From assembly GCA_002360945.1 (NCBI GenBank), contig DERO01000031.1:7634-71633 (forward strand): 64,000 bases of DNA, read 5' to 3'. Position 1 is the first letter of the stretch, and every line of letters starts with the position of its first letter. The DNA comes from Leclercia adecarboxylata. GTDB lineage: Bacteria > Pseudomonadota > Gammaproteobacteria > Enterobacterales > Enterobacteriaceae. A program made the translations under genes and the position numbers. A model generated the notes under the pieces. It was not told the origin of the DNA. It searched no databases and worked only from the letters and a program-made list of their open reading frames with translations. Shown here in pieces: positions 9,702 through 20,016 of the stretch.

Positions 9702-10661
9702 TTACTTAAACAACCCCTCTAAACGCGCCAGCACCCGCATCGCGCTGAAATAATCCAGACGGAAGGTCTCGGTGCCCAGCGCCCAGACGCGTTTGTTTTG
9801 CACCGCCGGCAGATGGGCCAGCAGCGGGTTGGCGTAAATCGCGTCCACATCCTTCTGATCCCCGGCAAACAGGAACAGCCCTTCGCCGTTCAGCCCGGTC
9901 GCCAGGTTTTCACCCCCTAACTGCACAATGTCGTGGCGCTTGCCCTGGCTTTGCGACGGGTTCAGCCCGGCGGGGAGGGTGGCCAGAGAGAAGCCCAGCT
10001 GTTGCAGCAGCTTGCCCTGCGCCGACTCGGCGGTCCACAGGTTGGCGCTGTGGGCGGCGGCGGTGTAGACAATGGCATTCACCGGCTGCGGCGGCTGTTT
10101 CAGCTGCTGCTTCACCCGGGTGAGCTGGGTATCAAATTCAGCAATTCGCGCGGCGGCCTGCTGCTCCTGGCCGGTAATGGTGCCCAGCTGGGTCAGCAGC
10201 GCCTGCCAGCTTTTGTCGTCGTAGTTGATCACCAGCGTTGGGGCGATGGCCGAGAGCTGATCGTACAGCGCCACGGCAGAATCCCCGCCGGTGGCGCTGA
10301 CCAGGATCAGATCCGGCATCTGGGCGGCAACGGCTTCGGCGCTCGGCTCACCGATGTACAGCCGTGCAAGCTTACGCTGTTTGGCCACCTCGCCCCACTG
10401 GCGCAAAAACCCCTGATCGTCTGCCACCCGGTTGTTCGGGGTAGTGGCGCCGCTGGCAACCACCGGTGCGTCAATCGCCAGCAGCGAGCCGGTGAGGGTC
10501 ACGCTGGTGGAGACAATCCGCGTCGGTTTGCTCGTAAGCGTGTGGGTTCCGTGGCTATCCGTGACCTGACGCGGCCAGTCGGCGGCCAGCGCTGAGGTTA
10601 ATCCTGAAAGTAAAAGTCCCATTAAAAGCAGGGTGTTACGACAAACAGCGGGCAGTTTCAC
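9702..10661 (-). CDS. fepB: Ferric enterobactin periplasmic binding protein FepB
   Basis: Periplasmic receptor that hands ferric enterobactin to FepDG. The 319-residue precursor has an N-terminal signal peptide of about 26 residues ending ALA before ADWPRQ, then a class III (TroA-like) binding fold, with the conserved stretches [19 protein letters not shown] and [15 protein letters not shown] shared with E. coli FepB. The start appears to be GTG at 10661; the nearest upstream ATG runs into a stop. It is transcribed divergently from entC across two Fur boxes. Confidence 0.95.
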   Translation of the reverse strand: MKLPAVCRNTLLLMGLLLSGLTSALAADWPRQVTDSHGTHTLTSKPTRIVSTSVTLTGSLLAIDAPVVASGATTPNNRVADDQGFLRQWGEVAKQRKLARLYIGEPSAEAVAAQMPDLILVSATGGDSAVALYDQLSAIAPTLVINYDDKSWQALLTQLGTITGQEQQAAARIAEFDTQLTRVKQQLKQPPQPVNAIVYTAAAHSANLWTAESAQGKLLQQLGFSLATLPAGLNPSQSQGKRHDIVQLGGENLATGLNGEGLFLFAGDQKDVDAIYANPLLAHLPAVQNKRVWALGTETFRLDYFSAMRVLARLEGLFK

Positions 10662-10686
10662 TAAGGGGCATCCTGTTTTCGTTGAA

Positions 10687-10705
10687 GTTAATGCTTCTCA
10701 TTTTC
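10687..10705 (-). promoter_or_regulatory. Fur box upstream of fepB
   Basis: Read on the minus strand the 19 bases are GAAAATGAGAAGCATTAAC, matching 15 of 19 positions of the Fur consensus. It lies 26-44 bases upstream of the fepB start, the expected place for an iron-repressed operator. Confidence 0.75.
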
Positions 10706-10801
10706 ATGAATGAGCCGCAGGGATGCAAGCGATAGTCGCACAAGATGCGCCGTCGACGGTTGACACCATCGCGCTCTGGGATTAGGTTAGCCAGCGAAAA
10801 T

Positions 10802-10820
10802 ATAAATGATAATAATTCTT
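10802..10820 (+). promoter_or_regulatory. Fur box upstream of entC
   Basis: ATAAATGATAATAATTCTT matches 13 of 19 consensus positions and contains TGATAATAATTCTTA, a 7-1-7 type Fur motif (10807-10821). It lies about 30-45 bases upstream of entC. The ribosome site AGGAGG at 10839-10844 then precedes ATG. Confidence 0.72.
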
Positions 10821-10848
10821 ACTGCTTTTATCATTTCAGGAGGATGAT

Positions 10849-12024
<1,176 letters not shown>

Positions 12025-12033
12025 GGATTAATC

Positions 12034-13632
12034 ATGACTATTCCCTTTACCCGCTGGCCCGACGACTTCGCCCGCCGCTATCGTGAAAAAGGTTACTGGC
12101 AGGATCTGCCCCTGACGGAGATCCTGACCCGCCACGCCGACAGCGATGCGCTGGCGCTTATCGACGGCGAACGCCGCTTCACGTATCGCCAGCTCCAGCA
12201 GTCCGTTAATAACCTCGCAGCCGCGCTGCAGGCGCAGGGCGTCCAGCGGGGTGAAACCGCCCTGGTACAACTTGGCAACGTCGCCGAGTTTTACATCACC
12301 TTTTTCGCGCTGTTGCAGGTGGGCGTGGCCCCGGTCAATGCGCTGTTCAGCCACCAGCGCAGCGAGCTGAACGCCTACGCCAGCCAGATTGAACCCGCGC
12401 TGCTGATTGCCGATCGTGCCCACGGGCTGTTTGCCGGCGACGACTTCCTCAACACCTTTGTCGATCAACACCGCTCCGTGCGCATGGTGCTGCTGCGCGG
12501 CGAAGGGCTGGAAACAGAGATTGCTCGTCCGGCAGATAACTTTATCCCCGGCCCGACGCCGGCCGATGAGGTGGCGTTCTTCCAGCTCTCCGGCGGTAGC
12601 ACTGGCACACCGAAGCTGATCCCGCGTACCCATAACGACTACTACTACAGCATTCGTCGCAGCAACGAGATCTGCGGTATCAGTGCGCAAACCCGGTATC
12701 TGAACGCGTTACCTGCGGCGCACAACTTCGCGATGAGCTCTCCGGGCACGCTGGGGATCTTTATGGCCGGGGGGTGCGTGGTGCTGGCTAACGATCCGAG
12801 CGCCACGCTCTGCTTCCCGCTGATCGAACAGCATCAGATTACCGTCACCTCGCTGGTGCCACCGGCGGTCAGCCTCTGGCTGCAGGCTATCGCAGAAGGA
12901 GCAGGCAATGCCCAGTTGGCGTCGCTGCAACTGTTGCAGGTGGGCGGGGCGCGCCTCTCCGCTACGCTTGCCGCCCGTATTCCGGCGGAGATGGGCTGCC
13001 AGCTCCAGCAGGTGTTTGGCATGGCGGAAGGGCTGGTGAACTACACCGCGCTGGACGATGCCCCGGAACGCATCATGAATACCCAGGGCCGCCCGATGTG
13101 CCCGGATGACGAAGTGTGGGTGGCCGACGAGCAGGGTAATCCACTGCCACGCGGCGAGGTGGGGCGTCTGATGACCCGCGGGCCCTATACCTTCCGCGGC
13201 TACTACAAGAGCCCCGAACACAACGCCAGCGCCTTTGATGCCAACGGCTTTTACTGCTCCGGAGATCTGATTGCCATTGACGAGCAGGGCTACATCACCG
13301 TACAGGGACGCGAGAAAGATCAGATCAACCGTGGCGGGGAAAAGATTGCCGCCGAAGAGGTGGAAAACCTGCTCCTGCGCCACGAGGCGGTGATCCACGC
13401 CGCGCTGGTCAGCATGGAGGATAGCCTGCTGGGCGAGAAGAGCTGCGCGTATCTGGTGGTGAAACAGCCCCTGCGCGCGGTCGAGGTACGTCGCTTCCTG
13501 CGCGAGCAGGGCGTGGCTGAATTCAAACTGCCGGATCGCGTGGAGTGCCTGGAGGCACTGCCGCTGACGCCAGTAGGCAAAGTCGATAAAAAACAATTAC
13601 GCCTGTGGCTGGCCGAACGGGCGCAGGGCTGA
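12034..13632 (+). CDS. entE: 2,3-dihydroxybenzoate-AMP ligase EntE
   Basis: Stand-alone adenylating enzyme of 532 residues (E. coli 536). It activates 2,3-dihydroxybenzoate with ATP and loads it on the aryl carrier domain of EntB. The phosphate-binding loop [16 protein letters not shown] is near residue 188, the YRTGD-equivalent reads FYCSGDL, and the hinge and C-terminal subdomain carry [14 protein letters not shown] and the catalytic Lys region [10 protein letters not shown]. The aryl-acid pocket signature [12 protein letters not shown] matches DHB ligases. It sits nine bases after entC with GGATTAATC before ATG. Confidence 0.97.
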   Translation: MTIPFTRWPDDFARRYREKGYWQDLPLTEILTRHADSDALALIDGERRFTYRQLQQSVNNLAAALQAQGVQRGETALVQLGNVAEFYITFFALLQVGVAPVNALFSHQRSELNAYASQIEPALLIADRAHGLFAGDDFLNTFVDQHRSVRMVLLRGEGLETEIARPADNFIPGPTPADEVAFFQLSGGSTGTPKLIPRTHNDYYYSIRRSNEICGISAQTRYLNALPAAHNFAMSSPGTLGIFMAGGCVVLANDPSATLCFPLIEQHQITVTSLVPPAVSLWLQAIAEGAGNAQLASLQLLQVGGARLSATLAARIPAEMGCQLQQVFGMAEGLVNYTALDDAPERIMNTQGRPMCPDDEVWVADEQGNPLPRGEVGRLMTRGPYTFRGYYKSPEHNASAFDANGFYCSGDLIAIDEQGYITVQGREKDQINRGGEKIAAEEVENLLLRHEAVIHAALVSMEDSLLGEKSCAYLVVKQPLRAVEVRRFLREQGVAEFKLPDRVECLEALPLTPVGKVDKKQLRLWLAERAQG

Positions 13633-13642
13633 GGAGCAGAAG

Positions 13643-14497
13643 ATGGCAATTCCAAAATTAACCGGTTACGCGCTGCCAGGCGCGGCAGATATGCCGACTA
13701 ACAAAGTGAGCTGGACCATGGAGCCCGCGCGCGCCGCGCTGCTGATCCACGATATGCAGGAATACTTCCTGAACTTCTGGGGCGATAACTGCCCGATGAT
13801 GGCCCAGGTGGTGGCGAACATTGCCCGCCTGCGCGACTACTGCAAACAGCACAATATTCCGGTCTACTACACCGCGCAGCCGAAAGAGCAGAGCGATGAA
13901 GACCGCGCCCTGCTGAACGACATGTGGGGGCCGGGCCTGACCCGTTCCCCGGAGCAGCAGCGCATTGTCGCAGAGCTGACCCCGGATGAAGCCGACACCG
14001 TGCTGGTGAAGTGGCGCTACAGCGCGTTTCACCGCTCGCCGCTGGAGCAGATGCTCAAAGAGACCGGCCGCGACCAGCTGATCATCACCGGCGTGTACGC
14101 CCACATCGGCTGCATGACCACCGCCACCGACGCCTTTATGCGCGACATCCAGCCGTTCTTCGTCGCCGATGCGCTGGCGGACTTCACCCGCGACGAGCAC
14201 CTGATGTCGCTCAAATACGTGGCCGGTCGCTCCGGGCGCGTGGTGACCACCGACGAACTGCTGCCGTCCCTTCCTGTCTCGAAAGCGGCGCTGCGCGAAC
14301 TCATCCTGCCGCTGCTGGACGAGTCCGACGAGCCGATGGATGACGAAAACCTGATCGACTACGGTCTGGATTCGGTGCGGATGATGGCGCTGGCGGCGCG
14401 CTGGCGCAAAGTACATGGCGATATCGACTTCGTCATGCTGGCGAAAAACCCGACCCTCGATGCCTGGTGGGCACTGCTCTCCCGCGAGGTGAAATAA
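13643..14497 (+). CDS. entB: Isochorismatase / aryl carrier protein EntB
   Basis: Bifunctional protein of 284 residues. Residues 1-210 are the isochorismatase, which cleaves isochorismate to 2,3-dihydro-2,3-dihydroxybenzoate; HDMQEYF holds the catalytic Asp, with VKWRYSAF and GVYAHIGCMTTATDAF as further family motifs. The C-terminal aryl carrier domain carries the phosphopantetheine Ser244 in DYGLDSVRMM. EntE loads this domain, and EntF takes the aryl group from it. The GAGG ribosome site overlaps the end of the entE region. The stop overlaps the entA start by one base. Confidence 0.97.
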   Translation: MAIPKLTGYALPGAADMPTNKVSWTMEPARAALLIHDMQEYFLNFWGDNCPMMAQVVANIARLRDYCKQHNIPVYYTAQPKEQSDEDRALLNDMWGPGLTRSPEQQRIVAELTPDEADTVLVKWRYSAFHRSPLEQMLKETGRDQLIITGVYAHIGCMTTATDAFMRDIQPFFVADALADFTRDEHLMSLKYVAGRSGRVVTTDELLPSLPVSKAALRELILPLLDESDEPMDDENLIDYGLDSVRMMALAARWRKVHGDIDFVMLAKNPTLDAWWALLSREVK

Positions 14498-15252
14498 TGG
14501 CTACGTTCGATTTCGCCGGGAAAACCGTCTGGGTGACCGGGGCCGGTAAAGGCATCGGTTACGCCACCGCGCGGGCATTTGCGGAGGCGGGCGCGCAGGT
14601 GACCGGCTTTGACGTCGACTTCCCGCAGGCGAACTATCCCTTTGCCACCGAAGTGCTGAACGTGGCGGACGCGGTTCAGGTTCACGAGGTCTGTGGGCGT
14701 CTGCTGGCCACGATCGAACGTCTGGATGTGCTGGTCAATGCCGCCGGGATCCTGCGGATGGGGGCGACGGACCAGCTCTCGCAGGACGACTGGCAGGAGA
14801 CCTTTGCGGTCAACGTCGGCGGGGCATTTAACCTGTTTCAGCAGACGATGGGCCAGTTCCGTCGTCAGCAGGGCGGGGCGATTGTCACCGTGGCCTCCGA
14901 CGCGGCCCATACGCCGCGCATCGGCATGAGCGCCTACGGTGCCTCGAAAGCGGCGCTGAAAAGCCTGGCCCTGACCGTCGGCCTCGAGCTGGCGGGCAGC
15001 GGTGTGCGCTGTAATCTGGTCTCGCCAGGCTCGACCGACACCGACATGCAGCGCACCCTGTGGGTGAGCGATGACGCCGAACAGCTGCGTATTCGCGGCT
15101 TTGGTGAGCAGTTCAAGCTCGGCATTCCGCTGGGTAAAATTGCCCGCCCGCAGGAGATTGCGCATACCGTGCTGTTCCTCGCCTCCGACCTCGCCAGCCA
15201 CATCACCTTGCAGGACATCGTGGTGGACGGCGGCTCCACGCTGGGGGCCTAG
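14497..15252 (+). CDS. entA: 2,3-dihydro-2,3-dihydroxybenzoate dehydrogenase EntA
   Basis: NAD-dependent short-chain dehydrogenase, 251 residues, forming 2,3-dihydroxybenzoate. It has the Rossmann TGAGKGIG motif at residues 14-21, NAAG at 81-84, and the catalytic Tyr147/Lys151 pair in SAYGASK. The ATG at 14497 overlaps the entB TAA (TAATG), as in E. coli, so an earlier in-frame start inside entB is rejected. It is followed without any spacer by entH. Confidence 0.96.
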   Translation: MATFDFAGKTVWVTGAGKGIGYATARAFAEAGAQVTGFDVDFPQANYPFATEVLNVADAVQVHEVCGRLLATIERLDVLVNAAGILRMGATDQLSQDDWQETFAVNVGGAFNLFQQTMGQFRRQQGGAIVTVASDAAHTPRIGMSAYGASKAALKSLALTVGLELAGSGVRCNLVSPGSTDTDMQRTLWVSDDAEQLRIRGFGEQFKLGIPLGKIARPQEIAHTVLFLASDLASHITLQDIVVDGGSTLGA

Positions 15253-15666
<414 letters not shown>

Positions 15667-15678
15667 GCTACGCGATGT

Positions 15679-15756
15679 TGCCTGGTGGCGGCTTCGCCTT
15701 ACCCGGTCTACGGTTCGGGGTTATTGTAGGCCCGGTAAGCGCAGCGCCACCGGGCA
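15679..15756. repeat. Inverted REP pair 3' of entH
   Basis: Two REP units in opposite orientation (15679-15711 and 15725-15756) are separated by a short AT-richer spacer, a BIME arrangement. They lie between entH and the cstA promoter and could limit 3' decay or read-through of the ent operon. Confidence 0.8.
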
Positions 15757-15793
15757 TTTCGTGCACCAAAGTAACTACTTCATTCTGGGTGAA

Positions 15794-15809
15794 AGTGATC
15801 GGCTTAACA
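15794..15809 (+). promoter_or_regulatory. Candidate CRP site upstream of cstA
   Basis: AGTGA-N6-TAACA matches eight of the ten core positions of the CRP consensus TGTGA-N6-TCACA. E. coli cstA is known to be cAMP-CRP activated. The site is about 120 bases before the start codon; no promoter boxes are clear enough to fix the distance to the transcription start. Confidence 0.5.
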
Positions 15810-15929
15810 CTGTTATGTAAATGACTGGTTGGATGTCTGTTTTTCCATGTGGTTGAGTTGTTAAATCTTAAGCGAGTGTTATAGATACAAAATGTAACAT
15901 CTCACTTCTGCGATGATGGAAACCATATC

Positions 15930-18035
15930 ATGAACAACTCAGGGAAATACCTCATCTGGGCAGGGCTCTCCGTGGTGGGTGCCTTTGCGCTGGGCTATAT
16001 CGCCCTCAACCGCGGGGAACAGATCAATGCGCTGTGGATAGTCGTCGCAGCGGTCTGTATCTATCTCATTGCCTATCGTTTTTACGGCCAGTATATCGCC
16101 CGTAACGTGCTCTCCGTCGACCCGACGCGCATGACGCCGGCGGTGCGGCATAACGACGGTCTGGACTATGTGCCGACCGACAAAAAAGTGCTGTTCGGTC
16201 ACCATTTTGCCGCCATCGCCGGGGCCGGGCCGCTGGTGGGGCCGGTGCTTGCCGCGCAGATGGGCTATCTGCCGGGGATGATCTGGATCCTCGCCGGGGT
16301 GGTGCTGGCCGGTGCGGTGCAGGACTTTATGGTGTTGTTCGTCTCCACCCGCCGCGACGGCCGTTCGCTCGGCGAGCTGGTGAAAGAGGAGATGGGCCCG
16401 ACCGCCGGGGTCATTGCCCTGATAGCGACCTTTATGATCATGGTGATTATCCTCGCGGTGTTGGCGATGATCGTGGTGAAAGCCCTGACCCACAGCCCGT
16501 GGGGGACATACACCGTTGCCTTCACCATTCCGCTGGCGATCTTCATGGGGATCTACATTCGCTATCTGCGCCCGGGGCGCATTGGCGAAGTGTCGGTGAT
16601 TGGCCTGTTCTTCCTGGTGTTCGCCATTATCTCCGGCGGCTGGGTGGCCGAAAGCCCGACCTGGGCTCCGTACTTTGACTTTACCGGCGTACAGCTGACC
16701 TGGATGCTGGTGGGCTATGGCTTTGTGGCGGCGGTTCTGCCGGTGTGGCTGCTGCTGGCCCCGCGCGATTACCTCTCCACCTTCCTGAAAATCGGCACCA
16801 TCATCGGCCTGGCGATTGGCATTCTGATTATGCGCCCGACCCTGACCATGCCTGCGGTGACCAAATTCATTGACGGTACCGGCCCGGTCTGGACCGGCAA
16901 TATGTTCCCGTTCCTGTTTATCACCATCGCCTGTGGCGCGGTGTCTGGCTTCCATGCTCTGATCGCTTCCGGCACCACGCCGAAGATGCTGGCCAATGAG
17001 AGTCAGGCCTGCCTGATCGGCTACGGTGGCATGCTGATGGAGTCCTTCGTCGCCATTATGGCGCTGGTGTCGGCCTGCATTATCGATCCGGGCGTCTACT
17101 TTGCGATGAACAGCCCGATGGCGGTGCTGGCCCCGGCTGGGACGGCGGACGTGGTGGCTTCTGCAGCACAGGTGGTCAGCGGCTGGGGCTTTGCCATTAC
17201 CCCGGACACCCTGACACAGATTGCCAATGAGGTGGGCGAGCAGTCGATTATCTCCCGTGCGGGCGGTGCCCCGACCCTGGCGGTGGGGATGGCCTACATT
17301 CTGCACGGCGCGCTGGGCGGCCTGATGGATGTGTCGTTCTGGTATCACTTTGCGATCCTGTTCGAGGCCCTGTTTATCCTGACGGCGGTGGATGCGGGCA
17401 CCCGCGCCGCGCGCTTTATGCTGCAGGATCTGCTGGGGGTGATTTCACCTAACCTGAAGCGCACCGAATCGCTGCCGGCCAACCTGCTGGCAACGGCCCT
17501 GTGCGTGCTGGCGTGGGGGTACTTCCTGCATCAGGGGGTGGTCGATCCGCTGGGCGGCATCAACACCCTGTGGCCGCTGTTCGGGATCGCAAACCAGATG
17601 CTGGCCGGTATGGCGCTGATGCTCTGCGCGGTGGTGCTGTTCAAGATGAAACGTCAGCGTTACGCCTGGGTGGCCCTGGTGCCAACGGCCTGGCTGCTGA
17701 TCTGTACCCTGACCGCTGGCTGGCAGAAAGCCTTCAGCCCGGATAACAAAGTGGGCTTCCTTGCTATCGCCAACAAGTTCCAGGCGATGATCGACAGCGG
17801 CAAAATCCCGGCGCAGTACACCGAGTCGCAGCTGTCACAGCTGGTGTTTAACAACCGTCTGGATGCCGGGCTGACCATCTTCTTTATGGTGGTGGTTGTG
17901 GTGCTGGCGCTGTATTCTCTCAAGACCGCGCTGGCTGCCCTGAAACAGGACAAGCCAACGGCGAAAGAGACGCCGTATCAGCCGATGCCTGCCAACTATG
18001 AAGAGATTGTGACCCAGGCGAAAAGTGCCCATTAA
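15930..18035 (+). CDS. cstA: Carbon starvation protein A, pyruvate/peptide transporter
   Basis: Large inner-membrane protein of 701 residues, the same length as E. coli CstA. Hydrophobic segments run almost throughout. CstA is induced by carbon starvation and is reported to take up peptides and pyruvate. Conserved stretches include HHFAAIAGAGPLVGPVLAAQ near residue 90, GTTPKMLANESQACLIGYGG and LWPLFGIANQMLAGMAL. The start follows GATGATGGAAACC, and the leader contains GGA motifs of the kind bound by CsrA in E. coli. ybdD lies downstream after a repeat. Confidence 0.96.
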   Translation: MNNSGKYLIWAGLSVVGAFALGYIALNRGEQINALWIVVAAVCIYLIAYRFYGQYIARNVLSVDPTRMTPAVRHNDGLDYVPTDKKVLFGHHFAAIAGAGPLVGPVLAAQMGYLPGMIWILAGVVLAGAVQDFMVLFVSTRRDGRSLGELVKEEMGPTAGVIALIATFMIMVIILAVLAMIVVKALTHSPWGTYTVAFTIPLAIFMGIYIRYLRPGRIGEVSVIGLFFLVFAIISGGWVAESPTWAPYFDFTGVQLTWMLVGYGFVAAVLPVWLLLAPRDYLSTFLKIGTIIGLAIGILIMRPTLTMPAVTKFIDGTGPVWTGNMFPFLFITIACGAVSGFHALIASGTTPKMLANESQACLIGYGGMLMESFVAIMALVSACIIDPGVYFAMNSPMAVLAPAGTADVVASAAQVVSGWGFAITPDTLTQIANEVGEQSIISRAGGAPTLAVGMAYILHGALGGLMDVSFWYHFAILFEALFILTAVDAGTRAARFMLQDLLGVISPNLKRTESLPANLLATALCVLAWGYFLHQGVVDPLGGINTLWPLFGIANQMLAGMALMLCAVVLFKMKRQRYAWVALVPTAWLLICTLTAGWQKAFSPDNKVGFLAIANKFQAMIDSGKIPAQYTESQLSQLVFNNRLDAGLTIFFMVVVVVLALYSLKTALAALKQDKPTAKETPYQPMPANYEEIVTQAKSAH

Positions 18036-18040
18036 AGACA

Positions 18041-18118
18041 ATGCCGGGTGGCGCTTGCGCTTACCCGGCCTACGATCCTTATCCCCCTCTCCCTTTGGGA
18101 GAGGGTTAGGGTGAGGGG
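18041..18118. repeat. REP plus GC-rich palindrome between cstA and ybdD
   Basis: A REP unit (18041-18073) is followed by CCCTCTCCC-TTT-GGGAGAGGG with the flank GTGAGGGG (18082-18118). The repeat separates two genes of one probable transcript, so it may set the lower expression of the distal gene. Confidence 0.8.
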
Positions 18119-18138
18119 AAACAACGAGAAACCGAATT

Positions 18139-18336
18139 ATGTTCGACACCCTATCCAAAGCAGGTAAGTACTTAGGCCAGGCCGCAAAAATGATGATCGG
18201 CGTGCCGGACTACGACAACTACGTTGAGCATATGCGCGTCAACCATCCTGACCAGACCCCGATGACTTACGAAGCATTCTTCCGCGATCGCCAGGACGCC
18301 CGCTACGGCGCCAAAGGCGGGGCGAAGTGCTGTTAA
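18139..18336 (+). CDS. ybdD: YbdD/YjiX family small protein
   Basis: A 65-residue soluble protein matching E. coli YbdD (DUF466 family): the core [18 protein letters not shown] and the C-terminal GGAKCC are the family signature. The family occurs beside CstA-type transporters (ybdD with cstA, yjiX with btsT), so it is probably a partner or modulator of pyruvate transport; its biochemical role is not established as far as I know. Its stop codon overlaps the stop of the opposite-strand antitoxin gene by four bases. Confidence 0.93.
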   Translation: MFDTLSKAGKYLGQAAKMMIGVPDYDNYVEHMRVNHPDQTPMTYEAFFRDRQDARYGAKGGAKCC

Positions 18337-18737
18337 CCCTCTTTAGGCAGGTAAAGGCTGATCTGCTCTTGTTTACAGCCGTAAATAGCCGCCAGTTTTT
18401 CACGGGTGCGTTTCTGCGGACGGGAGTCAACGGCTTCCAGCTGTGACACGGCGGACTGACTGATGCCCAGTTTGTCGGCTACCTCCTGTTGCGATAAACC
18501 GCGATGAATGCGCCAGGCAGCCTGCAGGCTGACGTTTTCGCTGTGCATCAGGTTGCAAACTTCCCCCGGTAAACCGACATTGTCATAAATGTCTGATTCG
18601 TATGGGATATCCTCCCACTCGTTTTCATCCTCGTCATCGTACTCCAGCATGGCTAAGCGCATGTGGAAATATTCGCTGTAAGGAATGACGGCATATTGCG
18701 CCTTTCCTTCTTCATCCTTAATTATCTGAACAGCCAT
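18333..18737 (-). CDS. HTH antitoxin of RelE-type toxin-antitoxin pair
   Basis: A 134-residue protein. The C-terminal ~60 residues are an Xre-type helix-turn-helix ([20 protein letters not shown]). The N-terminal half begins [20 protein letters not shown], resembling the toxin-binding part of Phd/RelB-like antitoxins, followed by a very acidic stretch. I chose ATG at 18737; a start at 18755 would add six residues. The first 20 bases overlap the end of the toxin gene, so the two are translationally coupled. It would neutralise the toxin and repress the shared promoter. This module is not at this site in E. coli K-12. Confidence 0.82.
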   Translation of the reverse strand: MAVQIIKDEEGKAQYAVIPYSEYFHMRLAMLEYDDEDENEWEDIPYESDIYDNVGLPGEVCNLMHSENVSLQAAWRIHRGLSQQEVADKLGISQSAVSQLEAVDSRPQKRTREKLAAIYGCKQEQISLYLPKEG

Positions 18738-19014
18738 ATTCCGTATGCTCCTCATGTAGATAAGTAGTGGTTGTCCGACGCTTTACTGAAACAACGTAAC
18801 AGGCATCACTGAACTGATTCGCTAAGGTGTAGATGACTCTGTAATCACCCAGTCGCAATCGATAGTGATCCTGGGGCGAGGATAATTTTTTGATATCCGC
18901 TACCGGAGCGGCGTTGTCATCCAACCCTGCCAGTCTGGATTCAATTCGTTTTCGATATCGGGGATCAATTTTAGCCAACTGCTTCTCTGCAGTTTTTGAC
19001 CACACAATCTTCAT
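18718..19014 (-). CDS. RelE/ParE-family toxin
   Basis: A 98-residue basic protein of the RelE/ParE superfamily. MKIVWSKTAEKQLAKID is the typical N-terminus; LRLGDYRVIYTL and the basic SVKRR tail are the family core. Members are ribosome-dependent mRNA interferases or gyrase inhibitors, and which this is cannot be read from sequence. The toxin gene precedes the antitoxin, the HigBA-like order. ATG at 19014 follows GGAGGTACGG on the minus strand, a strong ribosome site. An inverted repeat upstream is a likely autoregulatory operator. Confidence 0.85.
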   Translation of the reverse strand: MKIVWSKTAEKQLAKIDPRYRKRIESRLAGLDDNAAPVADIKKLSSPQDHYRLRLGDYRVIYTLANQFSDACYVVSVKRRTTTTYLHEEHTEYGCSDN

Positions 19015-19053
19015 CCGTACCTCCACTGTACGCCCGCACAAAATATAAGGGAA

Positions 19054-19067
19054 TAATAAGACTATTA
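19054..19067 (-). promoter_or_regulatory. Inverted repeat, probable operator of the toxin-antitoxin operon
   Basis: TAATA-AGAC-TATTA is a perfect 5-bp-arm inverted repeat 40-53 bases upstream of the toxin start. It lies just upstream of a TATATT -10-like box (19042-19047, minus strand), where binding by the HTH antitoxin would block transcription. The assignment rests on position and symmetry only. Confidence 0.45.
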
Positions 19068-19204
19068 GATAAATTCTGAATGTCTTATGGGGTACTGTAG
19101 GGCGGGGATCGGCGCGGAAAAACGGGCAAAAAGCGGATTGTCGAGGCGGGTCGAAAACGCCTCTGCCAGTCGACAGAGGCATGCATAACCTTTGCGAGCA
19201 GGCG

Positions 19205-19948
19205 TCAGGCGTTCAGGCCGCCGTCCACATCCAGACCGGTGCCGGAGATCTGCCCGGCGGCAGGGCTGGCGAGGAAAGTTACCGCGGCGGCGATATCTTC
19301 CGGCTGGCCGTAGTGCCCGGTGGCTATGAGCTGACGCTGGGATGCGGCCTGCACACCGTCCTCCGGGTTCATATCACTGTTGGTGGGGCCAGGGTGGACC
19401 AGATTGACGGTAATGCCGCGCGGGCCGAGGTCGCGCGCCAGTCCGCGGGTCAGGGAGTTGAGCGCCGATTTGGTCATCGAATAGACCGCGATACCCGGCT
19501 GGGCAACGCGGTTGGCCAGACAGCTGCCGATGTTGATGATCCGTCCGCCGTCGGACATATGCACCAGCGCGGCCTGGGTGGCGATCACCACCCCGCGAAT
19601 ATTGACGTTAATCAGGGCATCAATGTCCGCCAGGGTCATCGATTCCAGCGGGCCGCCGCGCGCAATCCCGGCGTTATTCACCAGAATATCCAGCCCGCCC
19701 AGGGTGCGCGCCGCATGGGTGACGGCATCCTGAATGGCCTCTGCGCTGGCGCTGTCGGCCTGAATCGCCTCGCTGAGGCGACCCAGCCCTGTAATTTCAT
19801 CGGCAACGGCCTGGGCTTTATCGGCGGATTTCTCGTAGGTGATAACCACATCGGCACCCGCCCGGGCCAGCGAGAGCGCAATGGCGCGCCCTAAACCCCG
19901 GCTGGCCCCGGTAACCAGCGCCTTCTTACCTGTTAAATCGATCTGCAT
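19205..19948 (-). CDS. Short-chain dehydrogenase/reductase (FabG/BdcA-like)
   Basis: A 247-residue classical SDR. TGASRGLG (residues 13-20) binds the nucleotide, NNAG is the structural motif, and the catalytic pair is in YSMTKSALNSLTRGLARDLGP. NVRFTY-like VVITYEKS after beta-strand 2 lacks an acidic residue at the usual NAD position, suggesting NADP(H). HPGPTNSDMNPEDG resembles the loop of E. coli BdcA, a biofilm-dispersal SDR, but this is only a family resemblance and the substrate is unknown. It lies downstream of hcxA on the same strand but has its own promoter-like boxes. Confidence 0.8.
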   Translation of the reverse strand: MQIDLTGKKALVTGASRGLGRAIALSLARAGADVVITYEKSADKAQAVADEITGLGRLSEAIQADSASAEAIQDAVTHAARTLGGLDILVNNAGIARGGPLESMTLADIDALINVNIRGVVIATQAALVHMSDGGRIINIGSCLANRVAQPGIAVYSMTKSALNSLTRGLARDLGPRGITVNLVHPGPTNSDMNPEDGVQAASQRQLIATGHYGQPEDIAAAVTFLASPAAGQISGTGLDVDGGLNA

Positions 19949-19967
19949 GATGACCTCAACTTAAGTG

Positions 19968-20011
19968 ATGAGAACCCTCATTAGGTATAGAAGGCGCATG
20001 TCCGGCGTCAA
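19968..20011 (-). promoter_or_regulatory. Promoter and inverted repeat of the SDR gene
   Basis: On the minus strand TTGACG (20006-20011) and TATACC (19984-19989) are separated by 16 bases. Just downstream lies the inverted repeat ATGAG-N4-CTCAT (19968-19981), between the -10 box and the ribosome site, a common place for a repressor operator. No regulator gene is adjacent. Confidence 0.45.
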
Positions 20012-20016
20012 TGCGC

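Noticed and set aside
15939..17348. 469-residue antisense frame in cstA
   Set aside because: His/Arg/Gln-rich composition typical of the reverse complement of a membrane protein gene; no recognised domain.
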